Shown here: positions 34,562-45,214 of the stretch, one piece after another
Layout of the letters: every line of letters begins with the position of its first letter
Position numbering within the stretch: the stretch's first letter is position 1
Origin: Syngnathus acus
Taxonomy: Eukaryota > Chordata > Actinopteri > Syngnathiformes > Syngnathidae
DNA length: 64,000 nt
Reading direction: 5' to 3'
Assembly: GCF_901709675.1 (NCBI RefSeq)
Contig: NC_051100.1
Coordinates: forward strand, 13,190,286-13,254,285
Position numbers and translations under genes: made by a program
Notes under the pieces: model-generated
Told to the model about the DNA's origin: nothing
Seen by the model: only the letters and a program-made list of their open reading frames with translations
Database searches by the model: none

Positions 34562-34859
34562 AGGTAATGCAACCTAAACATCTTGTTTGTGATAAAAGAA
34601 CCAGTAAAAGAATTTTGTTTATGTTGGTAATTTGTTTGTTTAAGATTGATCGTCACGAGCGTGACAGCAGCTGCCCTTTTAGTCGGACGACCTTGTACTA
34701 CATGCTGCGTTCTGTCTGCTCAAGTATCTGTTTTTTCACCCCAGTGTATATCGGACATTCCATTCCAAGTCATCAATTGTATGTTTGCGATGGCCAAGCA
34801 GCTCAAAGCATTGTTTTCATGTCTTTCCTCCTGCATGGGTATTGATAGTCACATACTAT

Positions 34860-35450
34860 GCAGATGTAGCTTTTATTCTGAAACACAACCTCACTGTGGA
34901 GCGGAACTTCCCAGGTGCCATTGTGGGACACCGTAGCAAGTAACTGACAGAAGTGGGATGGTTGAGTCATATAAGTTGGACATGTTTAATATCACTGTGA
35001 CTCCATATGCAGCTTTCACTTTCATTCCGGCACGGTACCCCAGATAGAATGAAACTGCCTGGGTGTCACCCTGGGATAGTCTAGCACCTCTCAGATGAGA
35101 AATGACTCAGCGTTATTAGGGGTGTTCTTTTAAAGTCACAGTTAACAAGAGTCATGTCATCTTTCACATAGCTGGTCATCTGAAATGCTAAACACAGCCT
35201 GCACTCACTACAGTCGCATTTGCAGATTTAGCTTTTATTCTGAAATGATACCATCCATCCATTATCCGAACCGCTTATCCTCACGAGGGTCGCAGGCTGA
35301 AATGATACTGCAGAGTATAATTAAACTTCCTGGATGCCATCCGGGGATAGGCTCTCTCCTGTCAGCTGTGATGTGAAATGACTTAGTGTTATAAAGTGCA
35401 TTATTTTTACAGTCACGGTTAACGAGAGGTTTCAACCAGCTTTTCATCCG
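34860..35450 (+). repeat. Degenerate local repeat upstream of nrg3 exon 1
   Basis: Three diverged units contain variants of AACTTCCTGGGTGCCATCC followed by GGGATAG-CT-CCTGACAGAAGTG-like text (about 34904, 35053, 35323). Each is preceded by a CAGATTTAGCTTTTATTCTG-like block (about 34861, 35012, 35222). The spacing is irregular, about 150-270 bp. The same family recurs downstream at 37505-38290. Confidence 0.7.
35252..35296 (-). mobile_element. 45-bp SINE/LINE tail insertion with 12-bp duplication
   Basis: CATCCATCCATTATCCGAAC continues to GAGGGTCGCAGG, the reverse of the SINE 3' end seen at 44 kb. It is flanked by exact CTGAAATGATAC repeats (35240-35251, 35297-35308). It is a severely 5'-truncated target-primed insertion inside the local repeat. 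Confidence 0.85.
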
Positions 35451-35559
35451 AGATGCCAAACACCGATTTTACCCCCCCCCCCATCCGTCCTTCTCAATTA
35501 TTCCAATCCATCCTCACGCTCTATTTGTTTATTATTTTCATCCACGGGGCGTTTTCTTG

Positions 35560-36700
35560 TCTGCTGACAGAGGCAGGCACATTTCCAAGCTCCATCCAGC
35601 AGGTGCAGCCTCCCTCTCTCGGCCACGCTCTCTCTCACTCTCTCGACCACTCTCTCAATCCTCCCTCCTCCCTTCCGCCATCCTCCCTCTTCTCATTTGT
35701 CCTCTGCCTCTCCGGGCGGCAGCTGCGCGCGTGCTCGCCAGCATCTCGCCCATCGGACCCATCTTCACATGTCGCTAGCCTCCCCGGGGTGACGCCGAGG
35801 GCCGCTCGGGTGATGCGAAGAGACAGAGGGTCTGGTAATCTCGAGACTGGATTTCTCTTTCTTTGGGGTTTTTTTGGCTTTGGAATTTCGTCTGTGCCGG
35901 AATGTTTCCACTGGATCACTCGGCATACGGGAGGGAAATGTGATCCAAAGTCGGCTGCGCAAAGGAAGCGGGATCATGCGTTGCTTTAGCGGATTAATCC
36001 GCCCTGTGATAGCGCTGCGTGACAACACCCCCCCCTCCATCCCGCTGCCCTTCTCTTCCTCCTCTTCCTCCTCCTGCCGCCGCTTCTGCACTCTGAATTG
36101 TTGCTGTTGTGTGTCAGGACAAACGCCGAAATCAACTGTCACGAGGGCTTAAAACAAAAGATAGAATATATAGAGAGAGAATCAAAGCAGAAGCAAGAAT
36201 TCTGGGACAGTCGACATCCCAAGGGAGACAGAATTTAGGTGCGGTGGGATTCTGCCAGGGCAAAAGCTGCTGGATCATCCTGCATCTGGGAATTTCATAT
36301 TTTCCTGCACTCACACGCTAGGACATGGTGAGGCGTACGCGTGCATGCTAAGTAGGAATTAGGTTTGGGTGTTTTTTTTTTTTTTTTTTTTTGCTGCAGC
36401 GCCGCACTCTCATGCACGGATACAGAACCTTTCCACCCTTCCTTCTGCTCCTGTGTCGTCGTCTTCTCTCCTTTCTTTCTTTCCACTTCAAGTTGAGAGT
36501 CGGTTGGGACTCGAAGGCAGACTAATCGTCCGATTGTCTGACTACACCTACTCTCCATGCATGTCCCTCTTGTCCTATTGGCCTTCTCTGTGTGTGGATT
36601 ATTTGTGTATTCCGTCGTCTCCACCTTGGTCCGGAACGTTTATGACACATGCCGAGAACAGGATTAACCCCTAATGAGCCATAAAGAAAGGCCCGGAAGG
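35560..36700 (+). promoter_or_regulatory. Probable nrg3 promoter and 5' UTR region
   Basis: A GC- and CpG-richer stretch than its surroundings, with long CT-rich runs (about 35610-35690, 36030-36075, 36440-36490), lies directly upstream of the nrg3 start. No TATA box is placed convincingly. A poly-T tract (36372-36392) followed by GCTGCAG (AG at 36398-36399) would make a good splice acceptor, so the 5' UTR may be split and the transcription start may lie further upstream. A neural EGF-family gene is expected to have a TATA-less CpG promoter. The exact start site is not visible from sequence. Confidence 0.4.
36642..36674 (+). other. 10-codon upstream open reading frame of nrg3
   Basis: ATG at 36642 opens ten codons ending in TAA at 36672-36674. 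The last A of that stop is the first A of an ATG (36674) that is in frame with nrg3 and would add nine residues (MSHKERPGR) before the main start at 36701. The 36674 ATG has a poor context (C at -3). The 36701 ATG has A at -3. The uORF could reduce or redirect initiation. Confidence 0.5.
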
Positions 36701-37382
36701 ATGAGCGAGTGTTCCAGGGCCACCGCAACGGGTGCAGTGATCCTGGAGGAACCGGAGCCGTCAGGGACCTCGGGTGCCTCTGGGGCCCGTGGCGAGGGCC
36801 CGGCGCGAAACCGGGGCCCTTTGGGGTGTGCCCTGTGGCCCCGCCAGCAGACATGGCTCTGCGTGGTTCCGCTCCTCATCGGATTCATCGGGTTGGGTTT
36901 GAGTCTGATGCTCCTCAAGTGGATTGTGGTCGGGACTGTGCGGGATTATGTACCGACAGACCTGGTCGATGCCAACCGGATAGGACAGGACCCCATCTTC
37001 CTCTCAAAGCCCAGCGGGATTCCCAAAGGGCCCGAGACTACTACCACCACCACCACGGCCACAAACACTCCTATCGCTGACTACAAGCCTAAAACTGTAA
37101 CTGTTGGAAGAGGTAGAACTCGATCCACCGAGACCTCCACGGCTAACCCAAGAACAAGCGGGGCCTCGGGTAGCCTGGCGACCCCTCGCAATCACGGAAA
37201 TCGTAACGGACGCGTTCCGGTGGGTTTCACCACACCGCCTTGGCCCACCCTGAGAACGTCCAGTCCGTCTCCATCTAATCCTACCGTGCTACACGACTCC
37301 ACACAGATGTGGACTTCGGAACATACCACCACAGGGGCCACCACCACCACAGCAGCCCACAGGCACGGCCACCACAAAACAC
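36701..37382 (+). CDS. nrg3: Neuregulin 3, first coding exon (partial gene)
   Basis: Encodes the first 227 residues of neuregulin 3, an ErbB4 ligand precursor of the nervous system. The start at 36701 (MSEC...) parallels the MSEG start of mammalian NRG3; an in-frame ATG at 36674 is possible. Residues about 1-45 are Gly/Pro/Glu-rich and low in complexity. Residues 47-78 hold RQQTWLCVVPL and a hydrophobic segment with GFIGLGLSLMLLKWIVVG, which is nearly invariant in NRG3. Then come YVPTDLVD (83-90), GQDPIFLSKPS (95-105), a Thr run (113-119), a Ser/Thr/Pro/Arg-rich spacer that is probably O-glycosylated, and LHDSTQMWT (197-205). The exon ends at CAC|GTAAGT in phase 1. The EGF-like domain exon is not in the window, consistent with the very long first intron known for this gene. 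The spacer is shorter than in mammals. The sequence does not decide between teleost paralogues nrg3a and nrg3b. Confidence 0.93.
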
Positions 37383-37388
37383 GTAAGT
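37383..37388 (+). other. Splice donor of nrg3 exon 1
   Basis: GTAAGT matches the U1 consensus perfectly on the intron side. The open frame runs on for 19 codons past it (to TGA at 37439-37441) but turns basic and unlike NRG3, supporting the splice. Confidence 0.85.
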
Positions 37389-37504
37389 CTCGCTGGTTCC
37401 GCAAGAACTCCAAAAACACTGCTCATCATGAAAGGCCCTGAGTGCCATCTTGGCCTCGTCTACTTGCTGAATGAATGCCCCTCTGAATTTACAGTGATTG
37501 ACCT

Positions 37505-38290
37505 TCAATTATGTAGATTTCACTTTTATACGGAAAGGTTACATCAGACTTGAACGAAAGTGCCTGCCGGTATATTTTCAAGCGCATGACAGAAGTGGAA
37601 GGTCAGAGTGATAACTTGAGGATTGTTTTCAATGTCACAATGTATTGTTTATTTAGATCTTAATGAAACATCCTGTGTGTCATCCTTAGAGAACTTTGTA
37701 GCTGACAGCAGGTTAACAATTGACTGTTGTTTTCACTCTGAAAACAGAGGTAATGACACGTTTACGGTTCCATTTTAACAGCGTTGAATCAAACATCATG
37801 CATGTCATTGTGAGATTCTTTGGTACCTGACTCAAGTAAAAAAAAGTGTGTGATATCAGGCTTCTTTTCATAAATTAATAATGTTCAGATTTACAGGTTA
37901 TTGAAGGCTGTTCATCTGAAATGCTGCATACGATTTGCATGAAACTTACCGGATGCCATCCCGGGATCTCTTACCTGTCACAAGTGGAGTAGTCGAGCGA
38001 TACCAGGGAGGGTTGTGTTTTACATCATTGTCAATTTGCAGTGAAATGACACTCACGTTGGCAGATTTCAGGGGTTTTGTTCTGAAAAGCTACATTCCGC
38101 CATAGGGACGCTTCTTGGGTACCCTTCTGGGATTATCTATTACCTAACAAAAGTGATGTAAGAGGTATACTTTTTCACATTTCAAAAAGCAGTTAGTCTG
38201 AAATGCTTCCTATGATTTGCTTGAAACTTCCTGGGTGCCGTCCTAGGATTGTCTATCACCTGACAGAAGTCGAATGATTGAATGATATCT
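37505..38290 (+). repeat. Degenerate local repeat downstream of nrg3 exon 1
   Basis: At least four diverged units of the family seen at 34860-35450: GAAACATCCTGTGTGTCATCC (37663, one base over the core length), GAAACTTACCGGATGCCATC (37941), CTTCTTGGGTACCCTTCTGG (38110) and GAAACTTCCTGGGTGCCGTC (38225). They are followed by CACCTGACAGAAGTCGAATG-like text, and TCTGAAATGCT-like blocks separate them. Confidence 0.7.
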
Positions 38291-39590
38291 TAAATGCCTC
38301 TCTGAATATTAATGAGAGGTGGCTTGAACCTTTGACTACTCCACAGTGACGAACGACATTGTTGATGCAATTGCCTTTATTGATCGAGTTGATTATTATG
38401 CAACGTGGTTGTTGATCTGATGATGAGCTAACATTTATTTACAATACCTGCTTTGAAAGTGTGCCATTCCCAAAGACGGCGACCCGGCCAGTCGCGAGCA
38501 ATAACGTCGACAAGCGCCGCGAGGCCACCTGGACCAGCATGAACACTCCCAAATCTATCTGGATGTTGCGGATGTTTACACTGGACGCTGGAGGCTTAGC
38601 ATGGTGTGCTAACCAATGACATCACGGAAGCAGAGTGGTGAAAATGTCTTGCTTCATGCAATTTAAATCAAGCTTCAAGGGCATTTGACACCAATCAGTT
38701 TAATTAAATATAATTTGATGTATCAATTTAGAGAACCCCTCAGAATTTCACCTTGTATGAGATTATTGGTGGTAGCTATGCTGTTTTCACCATCGACAGT
38801 TTGAGAGTGCAGTTAAGTTTGTGCCCATTTTGAAGTGTGCCAACCTTTAGAAAGTCAGGCCTTAGTTCCCCGAGTCCTGAAAGCTTGGGTGGGGGTGACA
38901 CCTCAGAATCCCCCCCAGCCAAAGTGCTGCTTTTTGATGTGCTTTATTGCGCTGATAAATTTGGCGTCGGCGTTGTTGATGGTCTCTTAACTAAATTAAC
39001 TTTTCTGCTCATTAACGCTAATTCCACCACGGCTGTCTGTGATGGAGAGCAGCACAAACTCGTCCGGGCGGCTCACATTAGCCGAGACGATGTGAGGGTG
39101 GGGTTGACTGGGGGCACGCGGCTGGGTGCAGCAGGAAGTGGCTCGGCTTTGGTTACCTTTTTGTCCTTTGAGCTCCTGGCCATGTGCTCAAAGTAAACAA
39201 GGCCCTCGCCTCCGTCAAGTAAATATGACATGAGTCTGCTGTCGTTGATCGTTTTAAAGGATTGCAACCTTTGGTATTGTTGGGGGTCGAGAATCACGCA
39301 CCACTGCAATCAGAGCAAATTTGTGCCTAATTGAAAAAAAATAGTACTAGTGTTGTGTCATGTGGAATGTGAAGGGATTACACAGCTCTTCTTTGTCTCC
39401 GCTGGGGAATCTGACTGCAACTTGATGCACTTGACACCCCATCAGGAAACATTTGGAAACGCAAGCAGCTGACACCAGTGAGGGTTTGGTGTGAAGACAC
39501 AGTTGAGGTGATGCAGAACCATTTACATGTCACGGACCAGTTTTATGCTTTTTAGAGGTATGCTTTTTTGAGGTATGTGTGTTACTTGCT

Positions 39591-39592
39591 AT

Positions 39593-39631
<39 letters not shown>

Positions 39632-39633
39632 TT
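39591..39633. repeat. (ATTT)n microsatellite
   Basis: About ten uninterrupted ATTT units. Confidence 0.95.
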
Positions 39634-40354
39634 GTAACATCCATATTTCCCTTCTAGGGATTAACAAAGGTTATCTTATTTTGTCCTACATCAAAAAACG
39701 TAATATGATTGTGTGTTATTCAATTGGCAAATAATTTTAATACAAACCAATTTATCATGTAACAAATATGTATCCACAAAAGAATTGGCAAATTTTCATC
39801 AAAATTGTAATTGTAAATGTAATTGAAAATTAAAGCATGTTATATCTCTACATAACATTTATCTTTGGAACAGTGAATGCTTATGTTTGGAATAAAAAGA
39901 GTATGTGTTGCTGTCGGTGGCAGAACATGTGTCACCATGATAGTAAAGACTTCAATTCATGGAGTCAACGTAAATGTTCGATTTGAGCCATGCAAGTACC
40001 CCCCAAATACTTGTTGAAGCACACACGAGCTTGACAGCCTGTTAATCAGTTCTTCATTGCACATCATCAAATGTTTCATTGATTTCAAGAAAAAATGAGT
40101 GCAACGAGGAAGGAGCATCTTTTGGTGTTTTAGTTAATGACTGTGTTTTCTGCCTACGTTGCCGCCTCCTCTTTGCCTTGTTTCGTCTTGGTTTCAAATC
40201 TTGTTATGTACACTAGCTATTGATCGGCATTGCCGCAGCAATCGATGACGCGCTGACGCCACAAACGATTCCACCTCCGTGATAAATGTCTCCCTCTTTC
40301 AGCGCCGCATGTTGAGAACATCTCCTCAACGCAAGCTGGGTTTTCCCCCAGTTG

Positions 40355-40391
40355 GAGGGAGGGAGGGAGGGAGGGAGGGAGGGAGGGGGGG
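40355..40391. repeat. (GGGA)n microsatellite
   Basis: GGGA units run into a short G tract. The strand is G-rich and could form quadruplexes. Confidence 0.9.
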
Positions 40392-43300
40392 AACAGGATC
40401 TGTATAAGGTCACACATGCTGACCTTTATATCATTACAACTTGACGACTCTTCCTGATTGGACACACAGTGGACATTATTAATTCTCTCCATGCAGGGGA
40501 GAGTTGTTTCTCACCATGGACTTCATTTAAATACCTTCATTTTGCACACCTTCAAACCGGCTCAATAAAACAGATAAACAGAAATAAAACATCTTAACCA
40601 GGGCTGGGCTGATCAAAATCTTTTTTTTTGTTGTCCGGACGCTGACACGCGACATGTTTGGCCAGCGCAGCGCATGTAGTCAGTTCGAAATGACTATTAT
40701 TAATTTCACTATCGAGTGTGACAGCTCACTTCAAAACCAGAGCACAAATCAGTTCACGTCACAGTCGAAGGGGTGATTGGGAATTTATCACAGGCCAAAG
40801 TCAGGAATTAAACGTAAATGGTGTCCTAAGCCACAATTCACAGAGAGCAGGAGAAGGAAAGCCGACGTGGTTGTCTGTAGCACAATCCCCAACAGCCAGT
40901 TGCATAATGGCAGGTCTTGCGGTCAGAGGCGGAAAGGAAGGCTGATTCGATTCACGAGGTCGTGTCATAGCGTTTCACGTGTAACCTTCATTGGCGGCGT
41001 GTAGCAGTAAATAAACTGTCAATAAACTGTCAGTGACCAGCACTCATCAAAATGTAGTTTTTCCTTAAACAAGTTCTCCAAAAATCGATTATCATAGGAA
41101 TTAATTCATTAGTTGTGGATTAAATGTTGAATCTGTACTGTAGCTCTACTTGGATACTTGCCACCACTGCAATATAAGGGACATGATGTTGGAAGGAGCA
41201 CAAATCAATTTTTTTCTGAATACGTAGTACGTGTGAGGCTTGTTTTTGTGCATACAAATGTGTATATTTTCCCTTGATAAGAATTCCAGGGCGTGTGCTA
41301 CAAGTTGGTCATAATTACTAATTAGCTGACAGTCGCAGGACGCTCACCGGCCACTAATTGGAAAAAATGTTGAACCAAAAATGTCATTTAAAAGTGCTGT
41401 CGCGTGTTCTAAAGTTGCAGCGGCAAGGTGCTCTTTTTGTGGGGCCGATAATGAAAAATTCCATAGATTCCTCCACGGACGACTTTCCACCCCCCGCCAG
41501 ATGATTAGACAAATGGTATCATTTTTATTAGCGGGTGGAGAAATGGGAGCCATTCATCAAGATCCTTTCAGTTATTAATTAATCCTTTTTGAAAAAAAGA
41601 GAGTGCCACTTGTGGTGAGTGCACATGAAAACCATAAAGGCGGCTTGATAGATATCCTTGGGAAAATGTCACCCCTCCTCTTGGTGAGGAAGAAAAGTAA
41701 AGTTGTGCTTTGAAATGCTGTTGCTGGCTTGTACCTTGTGCTACCACCCACATGCCGATTTGATTCGCCAAGGCCATCATTTTCACATTAATGCCCATTA
41801 AACAGGGAATGTATGCGGCACTGCCGAACGGCTGCGTCGGCTTGGCCGCCTGCTTTCATTAAGTGCCAAATAAGCGACCATCTGTGGCTCGGGTGGCCCA
41901 CCGAAGACACGCCGGTGTCCGGGTAAACTGAACCAGTTTGCCGTTTCGTGCCTCATTCTGAGACAATATGAACCTTTGGTTTCTGGTTCTTATTGACGAC
42001 ACATGAAAGCCGAGGTGGGAAGCAGCATTTTATTCTGGAATTTACAGCGACTGAAGCAGATCTGGGGAATTATTTGCTGTCTCGGTCGATTTGTCACACT
42101 TATTGTGATTTCCGCGCCTTTGTTTATTAAGAATGACTCAAACGATCGGCTCATTCCGATTAATTTTTACCATTTTGGGCTTGAAAATGTGTGAAAATGG
42201 CCGTGTCCAGAAAACGCCTTTAGCGATGTTTGTCGGCTTGTATCGCGAAAAATCACCGAGGTCTCTCCAGATTGTGTTTTGCCAGCGTCAGGCTAGTTCC
42301 CGGAATAGTTGCATCAATGCACGATGTCACCGCTTCCTCCAGATCGTGAAAGGCAGCATGTGGATCTGGGCTGTGATTTGAAATGCCTCGTATGTGTTCC
42401 GGGTCAAAGCTTGTAAGTGTTTGTTGATTTAAGTGCATATACGCGTGTTTAAGTCGTGCAGCTTTATTCATCATCCTCATGCAAAATAGATGATTTTGCA
42501 TGTGTCACATTGGAAGAGGCTTTGTTTGGCTAGTGCCCTGCACACGTGTTCTTGCTCTCCATAACCAACTTCTCGGCATGTGCACACAAAATCAAATTGA
42601 ATTTTAATGCAGGAAAACAAACGCTCAGTGATGACATGATAAAAGTGAATATGGGATGTAGTCGTTTTCTTCCTCTTCTTTTAGCACTCCTATTGGAATC
42701 AGTGTCGCCTTTCGTCCAGAATATTTGAGTCTAATTTTGTAGGAGTACAAGGACCTTTCATGTGCTGGCCTTGAAATCGGATCTTGGAGCGATGCTTTAA
42801 CACTACTCTATGTCTGAAACAGTGTCAATATCCAAACACTTAGGCTGTGTCCCGCAAAGGTCGAATTTGGCGGCCATCGCAACGGGACCTCCAGTGTGCC
42901 TTGACCACGCGTCGGTGTCCGAACTCACGCGGCCTTCGAATCTGAGTTTCCAAACTGTCCTTTGTTTCCATGGGCAAAGGCTGGTTCGAAGCACACTTTC
43001 TTAGCCTGCGTTGCTCCTCTTGTTTCCACCTCACTCTTCTTCTACACTGACTCAATTGGCAAAGGCGAATAGCATGTCAATCCCTCACCTTCCTGACGCC
43101 GGCTGCCGATTCGTTGTGAAGTTAGTGACGCGTGTGCAAGAGCTCAAATTTACTCGTCCAAATTCACCACTGTGTATTTCTTCTGCGGACGCTATGTGAG
43201 AATGAGGCTTTGAAGGATCCAGCCTGGACATAGCTATTGTTTTTTTTGCGGTGGAAGAACGCTATCAGTTGGTGGCGCTTACGCACCATTAAGCTGCTTT

Positions 43301-43649
43301 AACAAAGCGTACGGGTATCAATTTTTAAAAAAATCTGACGCTTCTAAATAATACTCCACTCTAGAATACATTTATTGCTAAGGCTTCGGAAGGGGGCGTA
43401 TATCACTTTGATTCACGGCCCTGGAAGGTCGGTCAGAGGAGGAGTGCTGAAATGAAATATTAACAATGAGGAAGAGAAACGCGGTCAATATCCAGAGAAG
43501 AGGCTGAATTATTCAAGGCGGCCCTCTGACAAATTGTCCTACAATGCCTTGCAAGCGCAGAGACGACGAGGCGCTCACGTCACCGGCGTAGCCCGTGAAG
43601 ATGCTGTTCAACCAACTTCCTTTGTTGCCTGGCAGTTTTCTATTTGCCC

Positions 43650-44105
43650 ACTTTAGAGTCACGACGCCCCTTTGCCATCCAAGGCCATGAGCTGCTCAGC
43701 ACAACAGCAGCTGACACTTCCAAGGCCACCTGGTCGAGATGGAGAGAACAGTGGAAGTCAGCAGAACCATCTAGACTGCACCACTACATCAATGACCCCA
43801 CAGACGTCTCTGGCCAAGACTTGCCCCGGAAACAGTGGACAACCCTCAACCGCTTGAGGACCGGCGTTGGACGCTATGGAGCTGCAATGAAGAGGTGGGG
43901 ACTCGCAGATAGTGCCTCCTGCGAGTGTGGGGACCCAGTCCAGACAGTAGAGCACATCATCAGCAGTTGCCCCAAACACCGGCCACCGAATGGCGAACAA
44001 GGCCTGATTGATCTGGACGATGATACGTTGACCTGGCTCGCCTCAACGGAGCAGCATGACTATGACATTGTATTTAATGGTATTCTCTTGATTATTACGA
44101 GATAA
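43650..44105 (+). pseudogene. 3' coding fragment of a non-LTR retrotransposon
   Basis: About 150 codons are open to TAA at 44103-44105. The frame holds WTTLNRLRTGVGRYGAAMKRWGLADS-type text (in part LRTGVGRYGAAMKRWG), then CECGDPVQTVEHIISSC. The Cys-Cys-His-Cys pattern (CxC...HxxxxC) and LRTG motif are typical of the region after the reverse transcriptase in I/Jockey-type LINEs (zf-RVT-like). The reverse transcriptase, endonuclease and 5' part are absent, as usual for 5' truncation. A TA microsatellite follows directly. The fragment lies in the nrg3 intron, in sense orientation. Confidence 0.75.
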
Positions 44106-44117
44106 CGTTAAAAAAAA

Positions 44118-44124
44118 TATATAC

Positions 44125-44162
<38 letters not shown>
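44118..44162. repeat. (TA)n microsatellite
   Basis: A TATA run of about 45 bp immediately 3' of the LINE fragment, possibly grown from its A-rich tail. Confidence 0.9.
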
Positions 44163-44166
<4 letters not shown>

Positions 44167-44193
44167 TTATTTATTGTATTTACAATTATCTCC

Positions 44194-44558
44194 GCGGCTC
44201 GGTGGGGCACTGGGTAGCACGTCCGCCTCACAGTTAGGAGGGTGCGGGTTCGATTCCACCTCCGGCCCTCCCTGTGTCGAGTTTGCATGTTCTCCCCGGG
44301 CCCGCGTGGGTTTTCTCCGGGCACTCCGGTTTCCTCCCACATCCCAAAGACATGCTTGGTAGGCCGATTGAAGACTCCAAATTGTCCCTAGGTGTGAGTG
44401 CGAGTGCAAATGGTTGTTTGTCTCTGTGTGCCCTGTGATTGGCTGGCAACCGGTTCAGGGTGTCTCCCGCCTACTGCCCGATGACGGCTGGGATAGGCTC
44501 CAGCACTCCCGCGACCCCCGTGGGGACTAAGCGGTTCAGAAAATGGATGGATGGATGG
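44194..44558 (+). mobile_element. Full-length tRNA-headed SINE with GGAT tail
   Basis: The body is flanked by exact 12-bp duplications ACAATTATCTCC (44182-44193, 44559-44570). The head reads GCGGCTCGGTGGGGCACTGG and GGTTCGATTCC (44249-44259), a perfect pol III B box, so it is tRNA-derived. The shared middle includes GAGTTTGCATGTTCTCCCC and CTCCGGTTTCCTCCCAC. The 3' part ends GGTTCAGAAAATGGATGG with GGAT repeats, the kind of tail recognised by a partner LINE. It is intact enough to be transcribed. Confidence 0.9.
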
Positions 44559-44570
44559 ACAATTATCTCC

Positions 44571-44907
44571 TTGTAATTATTCAAACTATTTAAAATCAGT
44601 ATTAAATATGTAAAATTTTAAGTTGTAATAAAATCATTTACTTTTATTGTAAAGTTACTTTAATTATAATCATTTAAGCAAATACTTAAACACATTTCAG
44701 CAAATTTATTATGCATGAAAGTTTATTTTTAATTAAAAGTACATTTAATGGAAAATATTTAATAATACAAGATATGTAATTAAAACTTAATTACATTTTA
44801 TTCCTCCATTTGATTAAAATGTCTGCAAAATGGTTGAACTAATGTGATTATTTTTATTTTATTACTAATGATAATCATCAACTTTTTTATTAATTAAATT
44901 TAGTACA
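44571..44907. other. AT-rich intron sequence between two SINEs
   Basis: Strongly AT-rich, with repeated TTTAATTA-like strings. No gene seen. Confidence 0.6.
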
Positions 44908-45205
44908 TACAGCCATCCATCCATTTTCTGAAGCGCTTTGTCCCCACAGGGGTCGCGGGCGTGCTGGAGCCTATCCTAGTCATCATCGGGCACTCGCACT
45001 CACACCTAGGGACAATTTAGAGTCCTCAATCAGCCTACCAAGCATGTTTTGGGGATTTGGGAGGAAACCGGAGTGCCCGGAGAAAACCCACGCGGACACG
45101 GGGAGAACATGCAAACTCCACACAGGGAGGGCGGGAGGTGGAATCGAACCCGTACCCTCCTAACTGTGAGGCGGACGTGCTACCCAGTGCTCCACCGAGC
45201 CACCC
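44908..45205 (-). mobile_element. tRNA-headed SINE, minus copy
   Basis: This is the same family as 44194-44558, reversed: it starts CCATCCATCCATTTTCTG and ends GAGCCACCC, with the B-box complement GGAATCGAACC. TTTAGTACA occurs on both sides (44899-44907, 45206-45214), and the match extends imperfectly, giving a target duplication of about 9-13 bp. Confidence 0.88.
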
Positions 45206-45214
45206 TTTAGTACA

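Larger units (their letters stand above)
34403..34609. mobile_element. Inverted pair of probable Penelope-like retroelement ends
   Basis: An 80-bp segment (34441-34520) is repeated in inverted orientation at 34529-34608 with one mismatch and an 8-bp spacer. The whole insertion is bounded by an exact 13-bp direct repeat, GAATTTTGTTTAT (34389-34401 and 34610-34622), which looks like a target duplication. The repeated segment carries a hammerhead-like core, a hallmark of Penelope-like elements, whose insertions are often inverted and 5'-truncated. No reverse transcriptase or GIY-YIG coding sequence is present. The element class is inference; the palindrome and the 13-bp repeat are seen directly. 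Confidence 0.55.
38291..43640. other. nrg3 intron 1 sequence, no exon seen
   Basis: No EGF-like or other recognisable exon on either strand. It holds ATTT (39591-39633) and GGGA (40355-40391) microsatellites. At 41300-41580 several homeodomain-type strings occur (ACTAATTAGCTGAC, CCACTAATTGG, TTAATTAATCC) in unique-looking sequence. Conservation cannot be judged from one sequence. Confidence 0.5.

Noticed and set aside
35453-35989. 178-codon frame upstream of nrg3
   Set aside because: Ser/Pro/Leu-rich, caused by CT-rich promoter sequence; no domain; overlapping frames of similar quality on the other strand.
37383-37441. Continuation of the nrg3 frame past 37382 to a stop
   Set aside because: The 19 extra codons are basic and unlike NRG3, and a perfect GTAAGT donor sits at the exon edge. 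Read-through is possible only in an unspliced form.
38837-39196. 119-codon frame on the plus strand
   Set aside because: No recognisable domain, no supporting splice sites, and it lies in a stretch without other coding signs.
44200-44265. tRNA gene
   Set aside because: The B box is perfect, but the region is the head of a SINE with target duplications and cannot fold into a full cloverleaf by inspection.
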